Assembly (NCBI RefSeq): GCF_001513745.1 | Contig: NZ_CP013382.1 | Coordinates: 1,488,001 to 1,552,000, forward strand | Length of the DNA: 64,000 nt | Reading direction: 5' to 3' | From: Burkholderia humptydooensis | GTDB lineage: Bacteria; Pseudomonadota; Gammaproteobacteria; Burkholderiales; Burkholderiaceae | In this document: piece by piece, positions 33,158 through 41,543 of the stretch | Layout: every line of letters starts with the position of its first letter | Numbering within the stretch: position 1 is the first letter of the stretch | Notes under the pieces: generated by a model | The model's input: only the letters and a program-made list of their open reading frames with translations | Told to the model about the DNA's origin: nothing | Databases searched by the model: none | Translations under genes and position numbers: made by a program

Positions 33158-34273
33158 TCAGAAGGTATGCATCATCCCGACATACGCGCCCGTCTGCGAT
33201 TCTCCCGCGAGCGGGCTCGTGTTCGGCGTCGCGTCGCGCGGCGTCGCGAGCAGCGAGAAGTTCGAATTCCCGCCGTTGCGCACATAGGCGAGCGTGCCGT
33301 ACAGGAACGTGCGCTTCGACAGGTTGTAAGTCGTCCCGAGCGCATACATGATCGCGTGGCCGGACGGATCGTGCGACGCATCGCCGCCGTCGCCGCCGCG
33401 CACGCGCACGTAGTAGCCGCCGCCCGTCACCGCCCATTGCGGATTCGCCTGATACGTCGCGCCGAGCCAGAAGTGATCGGCGCGATCCGCGAGGCCCGCC
33501 GGCGTATCGGGCGCGGAGTAATGCGTGTACGCGCCCTGGATCTTGAACTTCTGCACCTTCACGTTCGCGCCGATGAAATATTCGCGCGAGCTCGAGAAGA
33601 TGTTGCTCATCCGGCCGTTGCTGTCGCGCAGTTCGTCATAGATCCCGCGCACGTCGAGCATCGGCGAGTGATACGAGATCATCACGCCGTCCGAGCGGCC
33701 GAAGTCGCCCTGCGCGCCGTAGTTGAAGCCGCGCGACTGATTGCCGAACGCATACTGCGCCTGCACGTCGAAGCCGCCGAACACCGGGCTGTGATACTCG
33801 ACGTTGTTGCTCGTCTGCTGCCAGTTGCGCCCGCGTACGAGCGACGCCGACGAAAACGCCTGCTGGACGAACGGATCGAATTCCCACACGCCGTCGCTGT
33901 CGATGAAGAGGTTGCGGCCCGCCTGCAGCGTGCCCCACGTGTCGTTCTTCAAGCCGACGTACGCGCGCCGCGACCACATCCGGCCGCCGCCCGTCGTGCC
34001 GTTCATCACCTGGAACGCAGTCTCCAGGTTGAAGATCGCCGACGTGCGGCCGCCGAGATCCTCGGCGCCCTTCAGGCCGAACATGCTCGTGCCCCAGTCG
34101 CCGCTCTCGGCGCTCCAGCGCGACGAGCTTCCGCCCGAAGGATTCGCGATGTGATTCAGATATTCGACGCCGCCGTCGACGCGGCCATAAAGCGTGACGC
34201 TCGTCTGCGCGCAAGCGAGCACCGGCCCGGCCGCGACGAGCGCGACCATCATTTTTCTCGATTGAAAACCCAT
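33158..34273 (-). CDS. Trimeric general porin (OmpC-like, Gram-negative porin family)
   Basis: The 371-residue outer-membrane porin has a signal peptide (MGFQSRKMMVALVAAGPVLACAQ, about 21 residues) and a mature start SSVTLYGRVDGGVEYLN-like (TSVTLYGRVDGG). Sixteen strands end in GAYVGMMHTF with the C-terminal Phe needed for outer-membrane assembly. The loop-3 PEFG-type region appears as DSDGVWEFDPFVQQAFSSAS. Burkholderia genomes carry many such porins for small solutes. It is a single gene on the minus strand; the DoxX gene ends 52 bp upstream of its start. The ATG at 34273 was taken because the signal peptide begins there. Confidence 0.92.
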   Translation of the reverse strand: MGFQSRKMMVALVAAGPVLACAQTSVTLYGRVDGGVEYLNHIANPSGGSSSRWSAESGDWGTSMFGLKGAEDLGGRTSAIFNLETAFQVMNGTTGGGRMWSRRAYVGLKNDTWGTLQAGRNLFIDSDGVWEFDPFVQQAFSSASLVRGRNWQQTSNNVEYHSPVFGGFDVQAQYAFGNQSRGFNYGAQGDFGRSDGVMISYHSPMLDVRGIYDELRDSNGRMSNIFSSSREYFIGANVKVQKFKIQGAYTHYSAPDTPAGLADRADHFWLGATYQANPQWAVTGGGYYVRVRGGDGGDASHDPSGHAIMYALGTTYNLSKRTFLYGTLAYVRNGGNSNFSLLATPRDATPNTSPLAGESQTGAYVGMMHTF

Positions 34274-34325
34274 TGTTCTCCGCCTGTTGTCTTCTCTCAG
34301 GTTCACAACACGTCCGGCACGCCGC

Positions 34326-34739
34326 TCAGCCGCGATCGAGCGAATAGCGTCCGGGGCCAGCCGCGCACAGGGCGAACAAGCCGCCCGTGATCGCGAGGTT
34401 CTTGTAGAAGTGGATCATCATGTTCATCTGCTCGGCAGCAGGCATCGACCAGTAGTGATGGCCGATGAACGCGGTGCCGATCGTGTAGAGGCCGAGCAGC
34501 AGCGCGAGCGGCCGCGTGCAGAAGCCGATCAGGATCGCGATGCCGACGAAGAACTCCATCGCGATGGCGACGACGGCCGCGATCGACGGCAGCGGCGTGC
34601 CTTCCGCGGTCATGAACTGGACCGTGCCCGAGAAATTCAGCAGCTTCTCCCAGCCGAAGATCACGAACAGGATAACGAGCAGGATGCGGGACAGCAGCAG
34701 AAGAAGGTCTTTTTGAGGCGCAAGGAAAGCTTGTCTCAT
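34326..34739 (-). CDS. DoxX-family membrane protein
   Basis: The 137-residue DoxX protein has four helices. It shows LLLLLSRILLVILFVIFGWEKLLNF (residues 11-35), AAVVAIAMEFFVGIAILIGFCTRP, LLLGLYTIGTAFIGHHYW and NMMIHFYKNLAITGGLFALCAAGPG. It resembles the YqjF/DoxX group of stress-induced membrane proteins more than the bufferin-linked DoxX at 6982. It lies 176 bp downstream of the glucose dehydrogenase cytochrome gene on the same strand and might be co-transcribed with it. The function is unknown. Confidence 0.85.
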   Translation of the reverse strand: MRQAFLAPQKDLLLLLSRILLVILFVIFGWEKLLNFSGTVQFMTAEGTPLPSIAAVVAIAMEFFVGIAILIGFCTRPLALLLGLYTIGTAFIGHHYWSMPAAEQMNMMIHFYKNLAITGGLFALCAAGPGRYSLDRG

Positions 34740-34915
34740 TGTCGTTTGGAGCCGGAAGCGGGCGCCGTGCGCGGTGCGACGACGCGTCGCGCACGTGCCG
34801 GTTGCGAACCGAGGCGGCGCGCGATGCGCCGCCTCCCTGTCGACTGCGACCTGCCACCGGACGGCCGCCCGGTGCGATGCCGTCCTCCCCGATCGCCGGA
34901 TAACCGAGTCGTACG

Positions 34916-36208
34916 TTACTGCGCGGCGCGCAGCTTCGCAACGTCCTGCTCGCTCACCTTCGCCGCCGGATTGCCGAATTGCGCGGTCAGGTAGTTCGCG
35001 AGCGCGGCGATCTGCGCGTCCGACAGCTCGTGCCGGAACGCCGGCATCCCGACGTCCTCGTTGCCCGCCTTGCGCGCGACGCCGTTCAGGATCACCTGCA
35101 CGAGATTCGTCGGATTCGGCGCGCCGACCGTCGAATTGTGCAGGAGCGACGGATAGTAGCCGTCCGGCGTGCCCTTGCCCTGCATCTGGTGGCAACTCGC
35201 GCAGTTGCCGAGATAGAGGCGCGCGGGATCGATGCCCGTCGCGGCGAGCGCGACGCCGCGCAGCCGGATTCCGTCCTCGGCCGGCTTGCCCCATGCGGAG
35301 CGCGCCTTCGCGGTGCCGTCGGCGACGGCGGGCACCGTGCGGATGTACGTCGCGATCGCGCCGATGTCCGCATCGGTCATCTGCGAGAAGCTGTGCTCGA
35401 CCGCCTCGGCCATCGGCCCTCCCGCCTGCGCGAGACCCGGCACGCTGCCCGTGCGCAGATACTGGACGAGCTGCTGCTGCGACCAGCCGCCGATCCCCGC
35501 GTTCGGGTCCGACGTGATGTTGTAGCCGTCCCAGCCGGACAGCACCGAGCCCGCGAGGAAGCTGCCGCCCGTTTCGTCGAGCGACTTCTCCTGCAGCGTG
35601 ACGGCGCGCGGCGTGTGGCACGTGCCGCAGTGCGCGAGGCCCTGCACGAGATACGCGCCGCGGTTCCATTCGACGCTGCGCCCCGGCTTCGGCTGGTACG
35701 CGCCTTCCTTCAGGAACAGCAGGTTCCAGATCTTGAGCGGCCAGCGCATGCTCAGATACCACGGGATGTCGTTCTTGCGCGGCGGCTGCCTGACCGGCTC
35801 GACGCCATGCATGAAGTACGCATAGAGCGCCTTCACGTCGTCGTCGGTGATCTTCGCATACGACACGTACGGCATCGCCGGATACAGGTTGTCGCCGTTC
35901 TTCGCCACGCCGTGACGCACCGCGCGCTCGAAGTCCGCGAACGTCCAGTCGCCGATGCCCGTTGCCTTGTCGGGCGTGATGTTCGTCGTGTAGATCGTGC
36001 CGAGGACGGGCGCGCGCATCGGCAAGCCGCCCGCGAACGGCTTGCCGCCCTTCGCCGTGTGGCACGCCATGCAGTCGCCCGCGACGGCCAGATAGCGGCC
36101 GCGCTCGACGAGCGCCGCGTCGGCGGAAGGCGCGGCGGCCGCCGCGCTCGACAGGCCGGGCAACGCGAGGCAGCCGGCCAGCACGAAGGAAAGCGTTCGT
36201 TTCAGCAT
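34916..36208 (-). CDS. Triheme cytochrome c subunit of FAD-dependent glucose dehydrogenase
   Basis: The 430-residue c-type cytochrome has a signal peptide (MLKRTLSFVLAGCLALPGLSS...) and three CxxCH haem sites: GDCMACH (about residue 47), AHCGTCH (about 195) and NCASCH (about 325). This is the beta subunit of the B. cepacia-type FAD-glucose dehydrogenase complex. It takes electrons from the iron-sulphur cluster of the alpha subunit and passes them to the respiratory chain or ubiquinone on the periplasmic side. Its ATG overlaps the alpha-subunit stop by one base (TGATG). Third gene of the operon. Confidence 0.92.
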   Translation of the reverse strand: MLKRTLSFVLAGCLALPGLSSAAAAAPSADAALVERGRYLAVAGDCMACHTAKGGKPFAGGLPMRAPVLGTIYTTNITPDKATGIGDWTFADFERAVRHGVAKNGDNLYPAMPYVSYAKITDDDVKALYAYFMHGVEPVRQPPRKNDIPWYLSMRWPLKIWNLLFLKEGAYQPKPGRSVEWNRGAYLVQGLAHCGTCHTPRAVTLQEKSLDETGGSFLAGSVLSGWDGYNITSDPNAGIGGWSQQQLVQYLRTGSVPGLAQAGGPMAEAVEHSFSQMTDADIGAIATYIRTVPAVADGTAKARSAWGKPAEDGIRLRGVALAATGIDPARLYLGNCASCHQMQGKGTPDGYYPSLLHNSTVGAPNPTNLVQVILNGVARKAGNEDVGMPAFRHELSDAQIAALANYLTAQFGNPAAKVSEQDVAKLRAAQ

Positions 36209-37821
36209 CAGATTTCCTTCTTCAACTGGTCCGAGATCCGCAGCGCGAGCGCCGCGATCGTCAGCGTCACGTTCACCGTGCCGACCGTCGGCATCGTCGC
36301 GCTGCTCGACACGAACAGGTTCGGATGGTCGAACGTGCGGCAATCCTTGTCGACGACCGAATCGCGCGGGTCCGCGCCCATGATCGTCGAGCCGGTGATG
36401 TGGTTGTTCGGCGCGAACTCGTCGTTGAACGCGACGTCGGTGCCGCCCAGCACCTGCGCCGCCGTCGCATACACTTCGCGCGTGTGCACGGCGCCGCGCT
36501 TCACGTAGTCGTCGATCCGGTACGTGATCTCCGGGCGCGGAATGCCGAGCGCATCGGTCGCCGTCTTGCTCGGCACAATGCGGTTCTCGGGCTGCGGCAG
36601 GATCTCGTGGAAGCAGTCGAACTGCACGTAGCGCGCGGCGCGGTCGCGGATCTGCGCGTCGAGCTCGGCGGGCTTCAGCAGCTTGCCGGCCTTGAAGATC
36701 TTCTGCGTCTCCTGGTCGATGCGCGACAGGTTCGACAGATGGATCTTCTTCGCCGCCTCGGTCGCGCGAAACGCTCCGTCGCGAAAGCCGATCAGCGACG
36801 TCATCTCCTGCGGGCCGCGGCCCGGCCACAGCTTCTCGCTCGCGTAGAACGACACGCCCGTGCCCGGGTGGTCCATCAGGTTGCGGCCGACCATGTCGGA
36901 ACTGTTACCGACGCCGTTCGGGAAATCGCGGCTCGTCGACATCAGCATCAGCTTCGGCGTCTCGATGCCGTTCGCGGCGAGCACGAAGTACTTGCCCTCG
37001 ACGCGGTGCTCGACGCCCTTCGGGTCCTTGTAGAGCGCGGCGACGATCTTCTTCCGCGGGCCCACCTCGAGCTTGTGGACGACCGCGTTCTCGATCAGCT
37101 TCGCGCCCGCCTGCTCGGCCTTCTCGACGTGGACGACGCCGTTGTACATCGCGCCGATCGGGCAGATCGGCATGCAGTTGTTGTTCCCGCAGCAGGTCGG
37201 CCGGCCGTCGTATGGACGGCTGTTGCGCGCGACGGGCTCGGTCACGACGTGGTACTTCGGGTCGTGTTTGTTGAGCGCGGTCTTGATCGTCCGCTCGTTG
37301 TAGGACAGCGGCAGCGGCGGCATCGGGTACGGCGCCTTGCGCGGCGACAGCAGATCCTCTTCGGCGCCCGGCCCCCAGACGCCCAGCTCTTCCTCGGCGC
37401 GCTGATAGTCATGCTCGAGATCGTCGTACTGGATCGGCCAGTCGCGGCCGACGCCGTACACGGTCTTCATCCTGAAGTCGTTCGGAATGAAGCGCCACGC
37501 GGACGCGGCCCAATGCCACGTCGTGCCGCCCACCGCGCGGATGTACTGCGAGTTGAACTTGTGCTCGCCCTTGAGCACGAGGTAGTCGTTCGGCGGCTCG
37601 TATTCCGGATGCGGCGCCCACGCGCTCGACGGATACGGCGCCATGAAATCCATCTTGTCCGGCTGGTTGCGGAAGCGCTCGACGATTTCCCAGCGCGGCA
37701 TCCGCGGGCCGGCTTCGAGCAGGATCACCGATTTGCCGGCCATCGCGAGCTGATGCGCAACGATCGCGCCCGCCACGCCCGAGCCCACGACGACGACGTC
37801 GGCTTGTTGTGTATCGGCCAT
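36208..37821 (-). CDS. FAD-dependent glucose dehydrogenase catalytic (alpha) subunit, GMC family
   Basis: The 537-residue flavoprotein carries the FAD-binding VVVGSGVAGAIVAHQLA (about residues 10-26), GGTTWHWAASAWRF and the cluster-binding cysteines CCGNNNCMPIC (about residues 212-222). These hold a 3Fe-4S centre in the B. cepacia enzyme. The C-terminal GMC active-site block is NNHITGSTIMG plus TMPTVGTVNVTLTIAALA. The sequence closely resembles the known B. cepacia alpha subunit, which oxidises the C1 hydroxyl of glucose. It overlaps both neighbours by one base. Export is thought to rely on the Tat signal of the gamma subunit, since it has no signal of its own. Confidence 0.95.
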   Translation of the reverse strand: MADTQQADVVVVGSGVAGAIVAHQLAMAGKSVILLEAGPRMPRWEIVERFRNQPDKMDFMAPYPSSAWAPHPEYEPPNDYLVLKGEHKFNSQYIRAVGGTTWHWAASAWRFIPNDFRMKTVYGVGRDWPIQYDDLEHDYQRAEEELGVWGPGAEEDLLSPRKAPYPMPPLPLSYNERTIKTALNKHDPKYHVVTEPVARNSRPYDGRPTCCGNNNCMPICPIGAMYNGVVHVEKAEQAGAKLIENAVVHKLEVGPRKKIVAALYKDPKGVEHRVEGKYFVLAANGIETPKLMLMSTSRDFPNGVGNSSDMVGRNLMDHPGTGVSFYASEKLWPGRGPQEMTSLIGFRDGAFRATEAAKKIHLSNLSRIDQETQKIFKAGKLLKPAELDAQIRDRAARYVQFDCFHEILPQPENRIVPSKTATDALGIPRPEITYRIDDYVKRGAVHTREVYATAAQVLGGTDVAFNDEFAPNNHITGSTIMGADPRDSVVDKDCRTFDHPNLFVSSSATMPTVGTVNVTLTIAALALRISDQLKKEI

Positions 37822-38336
37822 CAGGCTTGCCTCTCGATCGGTTTGTCGGCCCAGAAGCCGGGTTTGTTGGGGCAGTACGAGCGGATCACGAGCGTGTCGG
37901 ACACGACGCCGAACATCAGCGCTTCCTCGTACGTCACCACGACGTTGTCGACGATGCCGAGGTACCACGCTTCGAGAATGCGCAGCGCGAGGGCTTCCTG
38001 ATCGGGCGTGAGCGTGTTCGCGGCGAGCGCGCCGGCGAGCTTCGGCAGCCCGTCGCCGAACTCGAACGAACCTTTCTGCAACGCGCGCAGCAGCCGTTCG
38101 CCGACCGCGCGGTTCAGGCCGGTCTTGCCGGTCAGCGCCTCCGACAGCGTCATGAACGCGTCGAGCGGCGCGGCGCTCGGCGCACCGGCGAGCGCGCGCA
38201 GCGTCAGCGAGCCGGCAAGGCCCAATGCGCTCAACGCAAGCGAGCGCTGCAGCCATTGGCGTCGGGTGAGCCCCCCACCCGTGGGCTCGTTCGCGTCGAT
38301 CGAGCGACGCGCGTGGGGATTGGTGTCGTTATTCAT
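37821..38336 (-). CDS. Small (gamma) subunit of FAD-dependent glucose dehydrogenase, Tat-exported
   Basis: The 171-residue protein has a Tat signal peptide (LTRRQWLQRSLALSALGLAGSL, twin Arg at about 25-26) and a helical body ending YCPNKPGFWADKP, with a cysteine near the end. It is the gluconate-dehydrogenase subunit-3-like chaperone subunit that carries the folded catalytic subunit through the Tat pathway. It is the first gene of the gamma-alpha-beta operon, and its stop overlaps the alpha-subunit ATG by one base. The promoter should lie in 38340-38460, where TATAAA appears on the minus strand, but a matching -35 is weak. Confidence 0.92.
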   Translation of the reverse strand: MNNDTNPHARRSIDANEPTGGGLTRRQWLQRSLALSALGLAGSLTLRALAGAPSAAPLDAFMTLSEALTGKTGLNRAVGERLLRALQKGSFEFGDGLPKLAGALAANTLTPDQEALALRILEAWYLGIVDNVVVTYEEALMFGVVSDTLVIRSYCPNKPGFWADKPIERQA

Positions 38337-39154
38337 CGTTCCTTCTCTCTGGCGCCGGGTTCGGGAAAACGAGTCTTGATATTTCTCAAACCACGGCGCG
38401 GACCCGCAATGTACGCGTTCGTCGTGATTTGAACAATCCCTTTATAGTTCATCGAATCGTTTTGCACTCCCTTGCAATGCGGGTTCCGGCGGCTTTTTCA
38501 GTTTTTGCAAGAAATTGTTTCGTAATGTGGCGTCGCAGCGCTCGGATTGTCCGCAATACGCAGCAGTGCGACATGAAAGGATCGGGAAGCCGCGCATCGA
38601 TCGTTGCTCGAACGGGCGCGCATGGGGCGTGCGGTGCGGTCCGCGCTTTTCCGCTTCGGCCAGTGCCCGCCTCCGCTCGATCGTTGCGCTGGCGATTCCT
38701 CGAATGCCGGCTTCCATGACGCCCGCCCGGTCGATCTTCCGATGCGCACCGGCGAGCTCGCGCGCGACGGTCGCCCCGCGGGCGACACCAGCGCATGCCG
38801 CCGCCATCCCGGCCGCGCATTCGATTGCCTGTTTTATACGGCCGTTCTCGGTTTTCCGCGCTTATCTCAAAATTGTCCTCAAACCGGCGGGTTCCCTACA
38901 CCCAAAATGCTCGTACTTTTGTACGACAAGCGACTATATTTTCGGAAAGACTATCAAGAATTGTTAAAAGCAGCCGTTACCCACACCAGTATCTCCGATC
39001 GGGCATCGCGCGAGCCCGACGGTTTCAGGACAAGACCTGGCGACGTATCGGGATGCGACGAGGAATGAGGTTCGTGCTCGCGAAGCCTCCACGCCACGGG
39101 TCTTGACCGCGTTGACCGCGCATGCGGTATCGAACTGAAGAGTGGAGAGGCTCC
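38337..39154. other. Intergenic region between divergent genes
   Basis: Some 818 bases separate the divergent glucose dehydrogenase operon and the subtilase gene. I see no frame with conserved content. The region is comparatively AT-rich near 38425-38530 and 38830-38980, where regulatory DNA for both operons is expected. A short dyad GTAC-TTTT-GTAC occurs near 38913-38925. Confidence 0.4.
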
Positions 39155-40837
39155 ATGAACAAGAAACGTAGCAATCCTGAACAGATGCGGATGGGCCAGG
39201 TCCGCGCCGTCGCCGGCATTCTCTCCATGTCCGTCCTCGTTGCGCTCGCCGGCTGCGGCGGCGGAGGCGACGGAGGCGGAAGCGGCACGCCGTCGGCAGC
39301 CGCCCAGCCGACGACGCCCGCGCCGGCTCCGTCGCCCGCGCCGAGTTCGGGCTCGTCGCAATCCACGACCTCATCGACCTCGACCACGGCCTGCCCTGTC
39401 ACGCAGGCCGCATCGACTGCCGCAAGCGAATCGCTCGTCACCCGCGCCGTTTCGCACGACGCGAGCGTCGATCATCTGATCGTCAAGCTGCAAAGCGCAT
39501 CGGCGACGACGGCATCCGGTGCGCGCATCATGGCCGCGACGAACGACGCGGCGCGACTGGATTCGGTGATTCAGCGCGTGATGTCGCAATGGAACGCGAA
39601 GAGCGTCGCCGTTCGCTCGTATGCGCAGAACGTCGCGGCGACGAACGCGGTGCAGGTCGAGCGGACGATGTCGGACGGCGCCGCGCTGCTCGCGCTCGGA
39701 CAAAAGATGAGCGCGGATAACGCCGGCGCTCTCGCGCAAACGTTCGCGGCCGATCCGGACGTCGCATACGCGGAACCCGACCGGCGCGTATTCGCCCGCA
39801 CGACGGCAACCGACCCGAGCTACGCGCAGCAGTGGAACTACTTCGATCCGACGGCCGGCATCGACCTGCCGAGCGCATGGGCCGTGACGACCGGCCTGCC
39901 GAGCGTCGTCACCGCGGTGCTCGACACTGGCTATCGCCCGCATCCGGACATCATCGCGAACCTGCTGCCCGGCTATGACTTCATCTCCGACATCAACACC
40001 GGCAACAACGGCCACGGCCGCGGCCCGGACGCGACCGACCCGGGCGACTGGCTCACGCAGCAGGAGCTGACCGATCCGTCGAGCCCGTTCTACCAATGCG
40101 CGAGCGCGCCGTCGAACAGCAGTTGGCACGGCACGCAGGTCGCCGGCATCATCGGCGCCGCCGCGAACAACGACATCGGCATCGCGGGCGTCAGTTGGTA
40201 CGGCAAGATCCTGCCCGTGCGCGTGCTCGGCAAGTGCGGCGGCACGACGAGCGACATCGCCGACGCGATGCGCTGGGCGGCGGGCATCCCCGTCACCGGC
40301 GCGCCGACGAACCTCACGCCAGCGAAGGTGATCAACCTGAGCCTCGGCGGCACCGGCCCGTGCGGCGACACGTTCCAGCAAGCGATCAACGACGTGATCG
40401 CGCGCGGCGCGACCGTCGTCGTCTCGGCCGGCAACGACGGCCAGGCGACGACGATGGACCGCCCGGCGAATTGCAAGGGCGTGATCGCGGTCGGTGCAAC
40501 CGACAGCACCGGCCAGCGCGCGTGGTACAGCAACTTCGGCTCGGACATCACATTGAGCGCGCCGGGCTCGAACATCCTGTCGACAACCAATGCGGGCACG
40601 ACGGTGCCGACCGCCGACGCGTACGGCACGCACAGCGGCACGAGCCTCGCCGCGCCGCAGGTGGCGGGCGTCGCCTCGCTGATGCTCGCGGTCAACCCGA
40701 ACCTGACGCCCGCGCAGATCGCGCAGAAGCTCGCGAGCACCGCGCGGCCGTCGCCGTCGACGACGTCCTGCCTCGCCCGCGCACCGGGTGCGGGCATCGT
40801 CGACGCAGGCACGGTGGTTGCGTCCGCAACGAAATAG
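39155..40837 (+). CDS. Exported subtilisin-family serine protease, MprA-like
   Basis: The 560-residue S8 peptidase has a signal ending in a lipobox (LVALAGC, Cys about 34), then Gly/Ser/Pro/Thr-rich spacer residues to about 80. An inhibitor-like propeptide follows (VDHLIVKLQSAS to DVAYAEPDRRVFA), then the catalytic domain. The triad is Asp in VVTAVLDTGYRPH, His in NSSWHGTQVAGIIGA and Ser in THSGTSLAAPQVAG; the oxyanion Asn is in VVSAGND. It resembles the secreted protease MprA of B. pseudomallei. An AGAGG ribosome-binding site precedes ATG 39155. Cysteines in the domain suggest disulphides. Confidence 0.9.
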   Translation: MNKKRSNPEQMRMGQVRAVAGILSMSVLVALAGCGGGGDGGGSGTPSAAAQPTTPAPAPSPAPSSGSSQSTTSSTSTTACPVTQAASTAASESLVTRAVSHDASVDHLIVKLQSASATTASGARIMAATNDAARLDSVIQRVMSQWNAKSVAVRSYAQNVAATNAVQVERTMSDGAALLALGQKMSADNAGALAQTFAADPDVAYAEPDRRVFARTTATDPSYAQQWNYFDPTAGIDLPSAWAVTTGLPSVVTAVLDTGYRPHPDIIANLLPGYDFISDINTGNNGHGRGPDATDPGDWLTQQELTDPSSPFYQCASAPSNSSWHGTQVAGIIGAAANNDIGIAGVSWYGKILPVRVLGKCGGTTSDIADAMRWAAGIPVTGAPTNLTPAKVINLSLGGTGPCGDTFQQAINDVIARGATVVVSAGNDGQATTMDRPANCKGVIAVGATDSTGQRAWYSNFGSDITLSAPGSNILSTTNAGTTVPTADAYGTHSGTSLAAPQVAGVASLMLAVNPNLTPAQIAQKLASTARPSPSTTSCLARAPGAGIVDAGTVVASATK

Positions 40838-40941
40838 CCGTGCGGCGCGCGGCGCGATTCACGCGGCGGCCGCCCGAACGGGTGGACCGTTCGCGTTCGC
40901 CGCCGTGCGACGGCGGCCCGCGCAAACCCGCCGTAAAAAAC

Positions 40942-40971
40942 TTGACGCTTCGCGCGCTGACCCTTTACCAT
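40942..40971 (+). promoter_or_regulatory. Candidate sigma-70 promoter for mgtA
   Basis: TTGACG (40942-40947) and TACCAT (40966-40971) are 18 bp apart, just after the subtilase gene and with no gene between them and mgtA except small frames. A transcript starting near 40978 would have a leader of about 565 bases. Confidence 0.5.
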
Positions 40972-40999
40972 CGCCCCGTCTTGATACTTGGAGTGTTCC

Positions 41000-41053
41000 G
41001 TGAACACCGATGCGAGTTGTAGCCGGTCCCGCACCGGCTTGACTGCTGACTGA
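41000..41053 (+). CDS. Possible 17-residue leader peptide in the mgtA leader
   Basis: GTG 41000 opens a 17-codon frame (MNTDASC..., ending GLTAD) six bases after a GGAG ribosome-binding site. Its middle contains a seven-base-pair hairpin (AGCCGGT 41021-41027 with ACCGGCT 41033-41039). The position near the 5' end of the long mgtA leader suggests a regulatory leader peptide. The coding status is speculative. Confidence 0.3.
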   Translation: MNTDASCSRSRTGLTAD

Positions 41054-41334
41054 GGCATTCGCGCAGAGCCCCACGCTTCTGCCGCATCCCGGCCAGCAGG
41101 ATGCCGCGTCTTTCCGGCCATCCCGGCCCGATCTTCCCGCCACGATTTTCCGAACGAACGACGCATGCGGCGCAATGCGCGCATCGCACGCGCTCGTTCC
41201 CGAGATGTACGGCCCGCGCCGTGCATGCGCGTGCACGCACGCTCGCGCGCGCATCGGTTCCGCATGCGCGCCCGATGCGCGGCACTCCCGCCGCACGCCC
41301 TTTCGCGTCCGGCCAACAATCGACAGGAGTCCAG

Positions 41335-41499
41335 ATGGAAGCAGACGACAGTAGCCGATTACCGCTCGCCGGCGTCATGCCGCGCGGCGCATGCGGCGTG
41401 CGCGTCACGCCGGCCGCGTCGGCGAGCGAATCCGATTTCCTCTTCATTCAGCCGAACGCGCGCGACGCGAAGCGGCGGGAGACGCTCGTCCGTCGGTGA
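41335..41499 (+). CDS. Small open frame upstream of mgtA
   Basis: The frame encodes 54 residues beginning MEADDSSRLPLAG, with a good AGGAG ribosome-binding site six bases before ATG 41335, and stops 44 bases before mgtA. No signal peptide or known domain is visible. The acidic start (Glu-Ala-Asp-Asp) is the type of sequence that can stall or drop ribosomes in low magnesium, so it may be a leader peptide for mgtA control. It could also be a chance frame. Confidence 0.4.
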   Translation: MEADDSSRLPLAGVMPRGACGVRVTPAASASESDFLFIQPNARDAKRRETLVRR

Positions 41500-41543
41500 C
41501 GTCGGCGCTCCCCGCTCGCCGCGCGCGACACACGGAGCGACCG

